From CAYVFC01 sp964450715 (lineage in GTDB: Bacteria; Myxococcota_A; Polyangia; Polyangiales; JAFGIB01): a stretch of 6,030 bases of DNA. The stretch spans positions 1-6,030 of the forward strand of contig CAYVFC010000246.1 of assembly GCA_964450715.1 (NCBI GenBank), read 5' to 3'. The position numbers and the translations under genes were made by a program. Positions within the stretch are counted from its first letter, which is position 1. The number at the start of each line of letters is the position of its first letter. The notes beneath the pieces were generated by a model. It ran no database searches, was not told the origin of the DNA, and saw only the letters and a list, made by a program, of their open reading frames with translations. Positions 1 through 5,975 of the stretch are shown here, piece by piece.

Positions 1-1976
1 TCCTCCGGGCGCGCTCGCGATTGCGCTCCGCCGACGCGCCCGGTCTCGTATCGTTGATTTTGCGGTGCCTCCTTAGCGTGTGCGGGAATGACCAGGTGCA
101 CGCGAACCCGGTCTTCTGTGACCTCCTTTTCAAAGGTAAAGGCGGTCGCGAAGAGCTTCTGCAGGCGTTGTTCGACGTTGCTTATCCCGATCCTGGACGA
201 GGCGCCGTCGGTTGAAGCCGGAGGAGAAGCCCACTGCCCGGTGTTTTCGATGACGAAATGCACGGCGTCATCGCCAGCGGGCTTGACCTCGATGCGGACC
301 TCGAGTGGATCGTCGCTGGTCTCGGCGCCGTGTTTGAGAGCGTTTTCCACCAGCGGCTGCAGCAGGAAGCTCGGAATCTCGCGCTCGCGCAATTGAGGCG
401 GGCAATCGATGGACCAGATGAGATCGTTACCAAAGCGCGCCGCGTTCATTTCCAGATACAACTCGATGAGCTCCAGCTCCTGTTCCACCGTCAGCGTATC
501 CTTCGCGCCCCGGGAGAGACTGAGGCGACAGAAATCGGCGAAGGACTGAATCATCGCCCGGGCGTTGTCGACGTTCCTGAGCATGGCACCTCGGATCGCC
601 GTCAGCGTATTGAACAGCAGATGGGGCTCCAGCTGGTACCTGAGCTTTTCCAGGCTCTCTCGTTCGGCGCGAAGAGAGGCGAGGTGTTCTCGCTGTCTGA
701 AGTCGTGGAGCTCTCGTTCCAAAACCAGCTTCTCTTCCGCTGCGGAAAAGGCTGAATAGAGGTCGCGGGCCAACACGATGGATTGGGTTATGGCGAACCC
801 AAACACACCCACCGGTACTAAAAACATGGTGTGGATGATCTGCTGGTCGTGCAGAATATCGTTGACCGCAGCCGCAACGGTGATGTTCCAGCCGATGAGG
901 AGGATCCAGGCGCTCCGGCGACCGCGCCAGGAGGCAACCGCCAGCAGTACCGTGAGGTAGACGCAGTAGGAGAGGCCCACGACCTCGTAGGGGGCGACGG
1001 TGAGCTCGGCGATCCAGGCGGGCGTGACCAGCACGAATGCACTGAGAATTGTGGCGATTGCCACTAGGATAGGTGCGGAGAAACGAAGGCGTTCCTTGGG
1101 ATATAATCTTTCAATGAAGAGCGTACACATAACGCCCGCCCAGAAGAAGACGAGTAGCTCGAATTTGAACTGAACGACCCAGGGAAAGTCGGGCCAGAGA
1201 ACGTTGAGCGGTTTTCCGCAAGCTCCGAGCACCGGAATTCTGAATCCCCAAAACAGACAGAGAAGAGCGAAGAACAGGGTGGCACGCTCTTTGGGTCGGA
1301 GGAGAAAAACCGAGAAATGGTAGAGGCTGATGATAAACAGACCGCCGAACATAAATAGGTCCAACATGATCAGACGATCGTGCTCTCGCTGGATACTCCC
1401 GGCCTCGCCCAGGCTGATAGAGTGGAACGGTCCTCCCAGCATGCGGTGAAAATTCGCGATCTGAAGTACCAGGTCGATCTCGTCTTCACCTTCGGGCAGT
1501 CTGGCTATTTGAATCAAGTATTGGGGGGTTGTATCATCGCGGTTCGTGCCCACCTTTCCGTTGGCCGCTACCACCTCGCCGCCGGCCCACAGGCGATAGG
1601 CGGTGGATTGATCCTCGATGTGGAGGGCCAAAGCAGAAACATTGGGGCCGAGCTTCAATTTGAGGGTAAAAGTCGCGTACCCCTGCCCGGGAAGCGGCTT
1701 GCCTTGGCTCGAATAGCCGTTCCAGTAGCCCGGAAAGTCGAAATAGCCGGACCGGGACGGTGCCGCCGTTGCCGCTACCTCCGACGGCTGGAGCAGCTCG
1801 CGCCAGTAAAAATGCCATTCACCGTCCAGGTTGACGGTCCCCTCGGTTTCGAAGTCCCAGCCAGTCAGATCAAAAACGCCCTTTTGAGCGCGGGGCGAGT
1901 CGTCACATCCGACCAGCAGTATCAACAAAAACGGTAAAAGCGCGGCTGGCAAAGAGATGTGTCTGGAGCGTACCAT
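1..1976 (-). CDS. LytS-type sensor histidine kinase with 7TM (7TMR-DISM-like) sensor, 3' end outside the window
   Basis: This minus-strand frame is open from ATG at 1976 to the window edge (at least 658 residues, no stop), so the C-terminus is cut by the window and not by mutation. Residues 1-24 form a signal peptide ending in a lipobox (LVGC, Cys24, then Asp25-Asp26). Residues about 32-198 look like the periplasmic jelly-roll sensor of 7TMR-DISM proteins (LDGEWHFYW near 50; RLWAGGEVV later). Several hydrophobic helices follow from about 203 to 405, then a charged helical stretch at about 407-445. The kinase H-box is EPHLLFN with His452; the family usually has NPHFLFN. The N-box is LVENALKHG with Asn545, and the G-box is RIGISNVEQRL with Gly597. 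The ATP-lid region has IENTG where many kinases have DNG. The family autophosphorylates on His and signals to a LytR-type regulator. A GGAGGA on the minus strand at 1-6 could be the next gene's ribosome binding site. The start is moderately sure: GGAG touches the ATG with no spacer, but the signal peptide fits. The ligand is unknown. Confidence 0.9.
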   Translation of the reverse strand, partial: MVRSRHISLPAALLPFLLILLVGCDDSPRAQKGVFDLTGWDFETEGTVNLDGEWHFYWRELLQPSEVAATAAPSRSGYFDFPGYWNGYSSQGKPLPGQGYATFTLKLKLGPNVSALALHIEDQSTAYRLWAGGEVVAANGKVGTNRDDTTPQYLIQIARLPEGEDEIDLVLQIANFHRMLGGPFHSISLGEAGSIQREHDRLIMLDLFMFGGLFIISLYHFSVFLLRPKERATLFFALLCLFWGFRIPVLGACGKPLNVLWPDFPWVVQFKFELLVFFWAGVMCTLFIERLYPKERLRFSAPILVAIATILSAFVLVTPAWIAELTVAPYEVVGLSYCVYLTVLLAVASWRGRRSAWILLIGWNITVAAAVNDILHDQQIIHTMFLVPVGVFGFAITQSIVLARDLYSAFSAAEEKLVLERELHDFRQREHLASLRAERESLEKLRYQLEPHLLFNTLTAIRGAMLRNVDNARAMIQSFADFCRLSLSRGAKDTLTVEQELELIELYLEMNAARFGNDLIWSIDCPPQLREREIPSFLLQPLVENALKHGAETSDDPLEVRIEVKPAGDDAVHFVIENTGQWASPPASTDGASSRIGISNVEQRLQKLFATAFTFEKEVTEDRVRVHLVIPAHAKEAPQNQRYETGRVGGAQSRARPE

Positions 1977-2088
1977 CTCCAAAGAAAATACCACTTTCTG
2001 GAAATGGGAGTCGAAGGTTAGCGAAATCGCCCCGATTTGCAGCCGCACGCGCGGCGATCCAGACGTCGTTGACCGGGATGGGTATTGG

Positions 2089-2646
2089 TCAAAAAGAAAA
2101 TCGCTCGCCGAAACGGTTCTTGTGGGTGAACTCCTCGATGGGGCGGCGGGGCGGGGCCTTGCCCTCCTTGGCCGGCGTGCCCAGGGGGATGAGCTCAAAC
2201 AGCTCGACCCCCTCGGGCAGGTCGAGCAGCTCGGCGGCCTTCCGGTGGTCGAGGTGGCCCAGGTGCAACGTGCCCAGCCCCTCGGCCCAGGCCGCCAGGC
2301 AGAGGTTCTGGCAGGCGATGCCCAGGTCGAACATGGCCCAGTCGCCGTGCACGGTGGCGGGCGTGCCGTTGTAGCAGCCCGACTTGCCCCGGCGTCCGCA
2401 CATGGCCAGCAAAAGCGGCGCCAGGACGACCGCCTTGCGCCCCGGGTTGCCCTCGGGCACGCACTGCTGCAGCTTCTCCTTGAGCTCGGGATCGTCCACC
2501 ACCACTACCTCCCAGACTTGGTAGTTCACCCAGCTGGGCGCCCACTGCACGGCCTGAAGCACCCGTTGCAGCTTCTCGGCAGGTACGGGTTGATCGGTGT
2601 ATTTTCTCATACTCCTTCGCGTTCGGATACATTGATGAACGTCCAT
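2089..2646 (-). CDS. Nitroreductase-family FMN oxidoreductase
   Basis: This 185-residue protein has the normal length of small single-domain nitroreductases, which use FMN and NAD(P)H to reduce nitro groups, quinones or activated double bonds in the cytoplasm, usually as dimers. It opens with the family FMN-phosphate motif (RTRRSMRKY, residues 8-16). The WAPSWVN segment (35-41) matches the usual APS-x-x-N flavin loop, with Trp39 where Gly is common. GLGT at 123-126 matches the second conserved flavin loop, and the end (RRPIEEFTHKNRFGERF, from Arg167) is the typical C-terminal tail. The ATG at 2646 is set by a GGGAGG seven bases upstream. There is no signal peptide or membrane helix. It is divergent to the ene-reductase at 2779, with 132 bases between start codons, and lies 112 bases upstream of the kinase gene on the same strand, so read-through into the kinase is possible. 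The family call is strong; the substrate cannot be read from sequence. Confidence 0.92.
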   Translation of the reverse strand: MDVHQCIRTRRSMRKYTDQPVPAEKLQRVLQAVQWAPSWVNYQVWEVVVVDDPELKEKLQQCVPEGNPGRKAVVLAPLLLAMCGRRGKSGCYNGTPATVHGDWAMFDLGIACQNLCLAAWAEGLGTLHLGHLDHRKAAELLDLPEGVELFELIPLGTPAKEGKAPPRRPIEEFTHKNRFGERFSF

Positions 2647-2653
2647 GGTCTAA

Positions 2654-2659
2654 CCTCCC
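2654..2659 (-). promoter_or_regulatory. Ribosome binding site of the nitroreductase gene
   Basis: The minus strand reads GGGAGG, followed by seven bases and then the ATG at 2646. This is close to the ideal Shine-Dalgarno sequence and spacing, and it fixes the start of the nitroreductase. Confidence 0.8.
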
Positions 2660-2704
2660 TGCCTGCCTGGTCGATTCGGATGGTCGCGGCCGCCGCCGGG
2701 CCGG

Positions 2705-2746
2705 TTTTTACTGCGCCGTGACAGCGCGCATTTTTGCTGGTAAAAA
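2705..2746. repeat. Nested inverted repeats between the divergent reductase genes
   Basis: TTTTTAC at 2705-2711 is the exact reverse complement of GTAAAAA at 2740-2746. Directly inside the left arm, TGCGC at 2712-2716 is the exact reverse complement of GCGCA at 2726-2730. The inner and outer right arms are separated by nine extra bases, so the whole is not one simple palindrome. It overlaps the candidate promoter and lies between the two divergent start codons, as expected for an operator. Short arms like these can arise by chance, so the operator role is an inference. Confidence 0.35.
2718..2746 (+). promoter_or_regulatory. Candidate sigma70-type promoter for the ene-reductase gene
   Basis: GTGACA at 2718-2723 matches the -35 consensus at five of six positions. 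TAAAAA at 2741-2746 matches the -10 consensus at four of six, and the spacer is exactly 17 bases. Transcription would begin near 2753 and give a leader of about 26 bases before the ATG at 2779, enough to hold the GGAG at 2765. The region is locally A/T-richer than its surroundings. This is a visual match only, and the organism's sigma factor preferences are unknown. Confidence 0.4.
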
Positions 2747-2764
2747 GGGCGGGTTCCTTTAACC

Positions 2765-2768
2765 GGAG
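2765..2768 (+). promoter_or_regulatory. Ribosome binding site choosing the ATG at 2779
   Basis: GGAG lies ten bases before the ATG at 2779. The longer in-frame alternative, a TTG at 2734, would add 15 residues that match nothing in the family, lies upstream of the predicted transcription start, and has no purine-rich site before it. The shorter start gives MYGKLFEPIQI, the usual beginning of this enzyme family. Confidence 0.7.
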
Positions 2769-2778
2769 ACCCTTCCCG

Positions 2779-4785
2779 ATGTACGGAAAGCTTTTTGAGC
2801 CTATACAGATAAACAAGCTCGAGATCAAGAACCGCATCTGCATGCCCGCCTTCGGGCTGCTCTACCACGGGGCGGACCGTAAGCCGAGCCAGCGGTTGAT
2901 CGACTTCTATGAGGCCCGGGCCCGCGGCGGCTGCGGCCTCTTGGTGGTAGGCGGCGTGGGCATCGACCTGCGCGGCTCCGGTATCACCACCCCGGCCATC
3001 GACAGCGACGAAATGATAGCCGACTGGAAGCGGCTGGCCGAGGCGGTCCACCGCCACGGCGCGCGCGTGTTCCTGCAGCTCTTTCACGCCGGCCGCTACC
3101 AGCACTCGGCATTCACCGACGGCCAGCCGTCGGTCGCGCCGTCGGCCGTTCGCTCGCGCTATACCAACGAGGAGCCGCGAGCGCTGGAGATCGAGGAGAT
3201 CGCCGAGATCGAGGACAAGTTCGCCGCCGCGGCCGCTCGCGCGCAGCAGGCCGGCATCGATGGGGTGCAGCTGATCGGCTCGGCCGGCTATCTCATCAGC
3301 CAGTTCACCTCGCCGCTGACCAACAAGCGCGAGGACCAGTACGGCGGGAGCCTTCAGAACCGCACCCGCTTCGGCCGGCGGGCGATCGAGAAGACCCGCC
3401 AGGCGGTGGGGCCCGACTACCCGGTCACCATGCGGGTGGCGGGCAACGACTTCATGCCCGGCGGCAACACCAGCACGGACATGCTGGAGGTGGTGCAGGC
3501 CTTCGAGCAGGCCGGGCTGGACGGCTTCGACGTCACCGGCGGCTGGCACGAGACCGCGGTGCCCCAGCTTCCCGCCATGGTGCCCCGCGGAGCCTTCGCC
3601 TACCTGGCCGCCGGCATTCGCAAGGTGGTCCGGGTTCCGGTTATCGCCTCCAACCGCATCGTGGAGCCGGATCAGGCCGAGCAGCTGCTGCGGGACGGTA
3701 TGGCCGATATGGTCAATATCGGGCGCGGGCAGATCGCTGACCCGGCCTGGGCCGAGAAGGCCAGGCGGGGCGAGCCTCTTAAGATCCGACCCTGCGTGGA
3801 TTGCCTGCAGGGCTGCATGGAGATGCTCTTCACCGGCCAGCCGGTGCAGTGCCTATGCAATCCGCTGGCCGGCTTCGAGGCCGAGCGGGCGGTCAAGCCG
3901 GCGGCTGCGGCGAGGCGGGTGCTGGTGGTGGGGGCCGGGCCAGGCGGGCTGGAGGCCGCGGTGACCGCGGCCGAGCGGGGCCACGACGTTTTGCTGATGG
4001 ACGAGGCTGCTGAGATCGGCGGGCAGCTGCCCCTGGTAGCGGCGCCTCCGGGCCGAGAGGAGTTCGCGCGGCTGCTCGCCTATTACCGAAGAATGGTCGA
4101 GCACCCTCGTATCACGCTTCAGCTCGGCAAGCGGGCCGACCTGGCCGCGATACGGGAAGCCCGGCCCGATCGGGTGATCTTGGCCACTGGATCGCGCCAG
4201 ATCATCCCCGACATCCCCGGCGCCGACCGGACCGAGGTGGTCACCGCCTGGGACGCGCTGCTGCAAAAGGTAGAGCTGGGCCGCAGGGTGGCGGTGCTGG
4301 GCGGCGGCGCGGTGGGGGTGGAGACCGCCATCAGCATCGCTGACCGCGGCACCCTCTCGGGCGAGGCGCTCAAGTTTCTCTTCAAGCACGAGGCCGAGGA
4401 CACGGAGACGCTGCGCAAGCTGGCCACCAGCGGAACGCGAGAGGTGGTGCTGCTGGAGATGCTGGACAAGATCGGGGTGGACATCGGCCGGGCCAACCGC
4501 TGGGTCTTCCTCAAGGAGCTGCGCATGCTCGGCGTGAAGATGATTACCAACGCCAGGGTGGTGGCCATCGACGACCGAGGGGTGGTCTACCAGAAGAAGC
4601 ACGAGGAGAAGACGCTCGAGGTCGACAGCGTGGTGCTGGCCCTGGGCTCGCGGTCCAACCTGGAGTTGGAGAAAGAGCTCACCGACGCGGGGATGAGCTA
4701 CCTCAAGATAGGAGATGCAAAAAAGCCCCGCAAGCTGATGGACGCCATTCACGAGGGGTTCCTGGCCGCCGCTGAAATCGAATGA
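2779..4785 (+). CDS. 2,4-dienoyl-CoA reductase / enoate reductase-type flavoenzyme (FMN, FAD, 4Fe-4S)
   Basis: This 668-residue enzyme is close in length to E. coli FadH (about 672) and shares its three-part plan. Residues 1 to about 335 are an Old Yellow Enzyme TIM barrel that binds FMN. They include Tyr171 in SAGYLIS and His257 in GGWHE, at the positions of FadH's proton-donating Tyr166 and His252. Cys339, Cys342, Cys346 and Cys358 give the CX2CX3CX11C motif of the 4Fe-4S cluster. Then come two Rossmann motifs, GAGPGG at 385-390 (FAD) and GGGAVG at 508-513 (NAD(P)H). Known relatives pass electrons from NAD(P)H through FAD and the cluster to FMN and then to a conjugated double bond, as in dienoyl-CoA, enoates or bile-acid intermediates (BaiCD/BaiH). 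About 30 residues inserted after the second Rossmann helix also occur in relatives. The end is family-like (IHEGFLAAAEI). It is cytoplasmic, with no signal peptide. The family is certain; the substrate is not, so no gene symbol is given. Confidence 0.95.
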   Translation: MYGKLFEPIQINKLEIKNRICMPAFGLLYHGADRKPSQRLIDFYEARARGGCGLLVVGGVGIDLRGSGITTPAIDSDEMIADWKRLAEAVHRHGARVFLQLFHAGRYQHSAFTDGQPSVAPSAVRSRYTNEEPRALEIEEIAEIEDKFAAAAARAQQAGIDGVQLIGSAGYLISQFTSPLTNKREDQYGGSLQNRTRFGRRAIEKTRQAVGPDYPVTMRVAGNDFMPGGNTSTDMLEVVQAFEQAGLDGFDVTGGWHETAVPQLPAMVPRGAFAYLAAGIRKVVRVPVIASNRIVEPDQAEQLLRDGMADMVNIGRGQIADPAWAEKARRGEPLKIRPCVDCLQGCMEMLFTGQPVQCLCNPLAGFEAERAVKPAAAARRVLVVGAGPGGLEAAVTAAERGHDVLLMDEAAEIGGQLPLVAAPPGREEFARLLAYYRRMVEHPRITLQLGKRADLAAIREARPDRVILATGSRQIIPDIPGADRTEVVTAWDALLQKVELGRRVAVLGGGAVGVETAISIADRGTLSGEALKFLFKHEAEDTETLRKLATSGTREVVLLEMLDKIGVDIGRANRWVFLKELRMLGVKMITNARVVAIDDRGVVYQKKHEEKTLEVDSVVLALGSRSNLELEKELTDAGMSYLKIGDAKKPRKLMDAIHEGFLAAAEIE

Positions 4786-4845
4786 ATTTGTATAGGAAGG
4801 GCCGCTCGCATCGACACGGGTAGCCTGCAGGTGTCCGGCTCTCGA

Positions 4846-4910
4846 TGTCATCTCGAACGAAGTGAGAGATCTCCGTTACAAAGGGATTTCTCCCTTCGGT
4901 CGAAATGACA
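4846..4910. repeat. REP-like imperfect palindrome (two 28-bp arms, 9-base loop)
   Basis: The left arm (4846-4873) begins TGTCATCTCGAACGAAG and the right arm (4883-4910) ends CTTCGGTCGAAATGACA. The arms match at 23 of 28 positions, and as plus-strand RNA two of the five mismatches become G-U pairs. The loop is 4874-4882. The sequence resembles a dispersed palindromic repeat seen in intergenic regions of many bacterial genomes, whose chance translation reads like SFRPKGEI; that link is from memory. It lies 60 bases after the ene-reductase stop codon, with a short T run (GTTTTA) after the right arm, so it may also act as a transcription terminator or protect the mRNA end. Confidence 0.75.
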
Positions 4911-5012
4911 GTTTTAGGTTGCCATTCGAGACCTGGTAATCCCGCGCGTTCAGCGGGCCGGCGCTGCTTCCCGAGCGGCCCGGAGCGGTTTCCGCCGGCT
5001 CTCCCGGGGCGA

Positions 5013-5040
5013 TTGACAGCGGGCCGACAAGGCGAATAGC
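5013..5040 (+). promoter_or_regulatory. Possible promoter for the binding-protein gene
   Basis: TTGACA at 5013-5018 is a perfect -35 match. The best -10 at normal spacing is AATAGC at 5035-5040 (spacer 16 bases), which matches TATAAT at only three of six positions. If used, transcription would start within a few bases of the ATG at 5050, giving a nearly leaderless mRNA. That fits the absence of a Shine-Dalgarno sequence before this gene. The weak -10 keeps the call tentative. Confidence 0.25.
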
Positions 5041-5049
5041 CTGGCACCC

Positions 5050-5874
5050 ATGATCGACCACCTGCGAGCGAAAAACCTTTTCATTTCTTTACTGTTGCTG
5101 TCCGGGATCTCGGCCTGCGGCTCGGCCAAGGTCATGGACGTGAGGACCTTTGCTTCTACCAAGCGCGCGGTCAGCGAAATGCGGCGGGAGCAGGCCGACG
5201 CCGTAGTCGGCGACTATCCGGTAATGGCCTTCGAGGCCCGGGAGTCGGCGGGCCAGTTCGAGGTGGTCGGCCGTCCCTTTGGCGAGCAGATGCTCGGCAT
5301 AGGCGTGGGCAAGGGAGCGGGCGCGTTGAAGGCGGCGGTCAGCGAAGCGCTGCGTCGGATCATGCAGGACGGCAGCTATCTGAACATCCTGATCACCTGG
5401 GGCGTGGCCGCCGGTAAGGTAGAGGAACCGGCCGCCGCCGGCCCGGTACCCAAGGCCGAGGAGGTCCCCGAGCTGGGCGACGGCAACCTCAAGGTGGGCA
5501 TGGAGATCAGCTACCCGCCCATGGAGTTCATGGATGAGGCCAAGCGCGAGGCCGGGGTCGACGTGGAGCTAGCCAAGGCGCTGGGCGCGGCGCTGGGCGT
5601 GGAGGTGGTCATCGTCGATATGCCTTTCGACGCACTGATCGGAGCGGTGGAGATCGGCAAGATCGACGTCATCCTCTCGGCCATGACCATCACCGAAAGC
5701 CGATCGCAGCGCATCGACTTCATCCCCTATCTGGAGTCCGGCTACGGCATTCTGGTACCTAAGGGCAACCCCAAGCAGATCCGCGCGGCCGAGGACCTGT
5801 GCGGGCGCATCGTCGCCGTACAGGACGCGACCTCGCAGCTGGAGATGCTCAAGGGGCAGAGCTGCGACAACTAG
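5050..5874 (+). CDS. Amino-acid-type solute-binding lipoprotein (SBP_bac_3) with circularly permuted domain order
   Basis: This 274-residue protein begins with a signal peptide ending in a lipobox (ISAC, Cys23, then Gly24), so it is probably a membrane-anchored lipoprotein facing the periplasm. Residues 27-122 match the C-terminal part of SBP_bac_3 proteins: VRTFAST, then QADAVVGD with Asp55 (the amino-group ligand in LAO/HisJ-type proteins), then GRPFGEQ, and DGSYLNILITWG. Residues 123-143 are an Ala/Pro/Glu-rich linker. Residues 144-274 match the N-terminal part: NLKVGMEISYPPMEF with Tyr155, SAMTITESR with Arg218 (the carboxylate ligand), ILVPKGNP, and DLCGRIVAVQ. Cys251 and Cys272 fit a disulfide pair seen in relatives. 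The order is the reverse of the normal one, yet the two parts total about 227 residues, one mature domain. There is no Shine-Dalgarno; the signal peptide sets the start. The flanks hold no homologous remnant and the window has no ABC permease. The family is strong, permutation is the best reading, and the ligand is unknown though probably an amino acid or similar polar molecule. Confidence 0.88.
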   Translation: MIDHLRAKNLFISLLLLSGISACGSAKVMDVRTFASTKRAVSEMRREQADAVVGDYPVMAFEARESAGQFEVVGRPFGEQMLGIGVGKGAGALKAAVSEALRRIMQDGSYLNILITWGVAAGKVEEPAAAGPVPKAEEVPELGDGNLKVGMEISYPPMEFMDEAKREAGVDVELAKALGAALGVEVVIVDMPFDALIGAVEIGKIDVILSAMTITESRSQRIDFIPYLESGYGILVPKGNPKQIRAAEDLCGRIVAVQDATSQLEMLKGQSCDN

Positions 5875-5912
5875 AGCACCGATCTAGCAAACGTCATGAT
5901 TTCGCGGTCTAG

Positions 5913-5975
5913 AACCGATCGACTCGTAGGGGCGGCACATCGCGTATAGATAACCGATCGACTCGTAGGGGCGGC
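5913..5975. repeat. Two exact 24-bp direct repeats with 39-base period
   Basis: The unit begins AACCGATCGACTCGTAGG and ends GGCGGC. Copies at 5913-5936 and 5952-5975 are identical and separated by 15 bases. After the second copy, GCC-CTTGC-GGC (5974-5984) forms a small hairpin that resembles the start of a dispersed GTAGGGGCGGCCCTTGCGG-type repeat known in several high-GC bacteria (recalled, not checked). The first copy diverges just at that point. Two copies are too few to call a CRISPR or iteron array. The repeats begin 38 bases after the binding-protein stop codon. Confidence 0.8.

Larger units (their letters stand above)
4786..5049. other. Non-coding gap between ene-reductase and binding-protein genes
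   Basis: No convincing gene is seen in these 264 bases on either strand. They hold a weak GACAC/GTGTC inverted repeat (4813-4817 and 4831-4835), the REP-like palindrome, a short hairpin CAGCG/CGCTG (4951-4966), and the sequence CAGCGGGCCG twice (4951-4960 and 5017-5026). No frame here resembles the missing N-terminal part of a normal-order binding protein. Confidence 0.6.

Noticed and set aside
258..755. 165-residue plus-strand open frame
   Set aside because: It mirrors the kinase catalytic region on the other strand, where H-, N- and G-boxes are clear.
1380..1937. 185-residue plus-strand open frame
   Set aside because: It mirrors the jelly-roll sensor domain of the kinase; the minus-strand reading has a signal peptide and family-like sequence.
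1971..2015. Promoter for the kinase gene with TATTTT as -10
   Set aside because: No acceptable -35 lies 16-18 bases upstream, and transcription would begin at or inside the start codon region.
1957..2721. 254-residue plus-strand open frame across the nitroreductase gene
   Set aside because: It is antisense to a clear nitroreductase, its protein has no recognisable family, and long antisense frames are expected in GC-rich coding DNA.
2650..3549. 299-residue minus-strand open frame
   Set aside because: It is antisense to the FMN barrel of the ene-reductase and has low-complexity Ala/Gly/Arg/His composition without motifs.
3853..4851. 332-residue minus-strand open frame
   Set aside because: It is antisense to the Rossmann domains of the ene-reductase; no motif or start signal is seen.
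4703..5047. Small minus-strand open frames over the gap before the binding-protein gene
   Set aside because: They translate the REP-like palindrome (SFRPKGEI-type text), a well-known source of false short genes.
5913..5975. Possible CRISPR array
   Set aside because: Only two repeat copies with a 15-base spacer, too short for a CRISPR spacer, and no cas genes are present.
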